DNA of 5,396 nucleotides, from positions 1 through 5,396 of the forward strand of contig JACCUV010000206.1 of the NCBI GenBank assembly GCA_013698495.1, in the 5' to 3' direction. Every line of letters begins with the position of its first letter. Position 1 is the first letter of the stretch. Position numbers and translations under genes: made by a program. A model generated the notes under the pieces. That model made no database searches. It saw only the letters and a list, made by a program, of their open reading frames with translations, and was not told the DNA's origin. This document shows positions 5,322 through 5,396 of this stretch, piece by piece. The stretch comes from Chloroflexia bacterium (GTDB taxonomy: Bacteria > Chloroflexota > Chloroflexia > Thermomicrobiales > UBA6265).

Positions 5322-5396
5322 ATGGAAGACAGGCGAACAAAATGGGCGCGGCGGATGGCGATTGTCTCGGCGGTCGGGATGCTGATCGTGCTCCTG
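5322..5396 (+). CDS. Start of a membrane or exported protein (3' end beyond window)
   Basis: Only 25 codons are visible, running open to the window edge. They read as a positively charged head, MEDRRTKWARR, followed by a hydrophobic run from Met12 to the edge (AIVSAVGMLIVLL). That is the pattern of a signal peptide or N-terminal membrane anchor with its N-terminus in the cytoplasm. RR at 10-11 is not followed by the rest of a Tat consensus. GAGG eight bases upstream supports the start. The gene follows the hydrolase-fold gene on the same strand after 231 nt that include a strong hairpin, so it probably has its own promoter. The protein family cannot be told from this fragment. Confidence 0.6.
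   Translation, partial: MEDRRTKWARRMAIVSAVGMLIVLL

Overview
This is a GC-rich bacterial window with strong G/C bias at third codon positions. It has six protein-coding genes, two of them cut by the window edges. There is no rRNA, tRNA, CRISPR array or transposase. The gene set and two copies of a GTCATTC(C/T)GA...GAAT-type dispersed palindrome fit a high-GC, Gram-positive-like lineage. I lean towards Chloroflexota (Thermomicrobia-like) or Actinobacteria, but this is a low-confidence inference because no marker gene is present.

Layout: the left half is read on the minus strand, in transcription order osmC-type peroxiredoxin (2206 to 1733), secreted SIMPL/DUF541 protein (1593 to 775), then the N-terminal 228 codons of a metal-free NAD-dependent formate dehydrogenase (686 to 1, continuing off the left edge). 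The right half is read on the plus strand: a membrane-anchored sulfite-oxidase-type molybdopterin enzyme (2462-4057), an alpha/beta-hydrolase-fold protein (4227-5090), and the start of a membrane or exported protein (5322 onward, off the right edge). The two halves diverge from one intergenic region (2207-2461). That region carries a -10-like box for the osmC gene and one copy of the dispersed repeat. Gaps between same-strand genes are 88-231 nt, so each gene may well have its own promoter, and I see no tight operon.

The genes do not form an obvious single pathway. Loose themes are one-carbon and redox metabolism (formate oxidation to NADH, an extracytoplasmic molybdoenzyme) and peroxide defence (OsmC). 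I found no convincing new multi-gene system. The best leads are: the hydrolase-fold protein has lost the nucleophile and histidine of its catalytic triad while its reading frame stays intact; the polytopic molybdoenzyme carries an internal twin-arginine-like motif just before its last membrane segment, suggesting mixed Sec/Tat assembly; and the formate dehydrogenase naturally carries Ser where the well-studied Pseudomonas enzyme has an oxidation-sensitive Cys.
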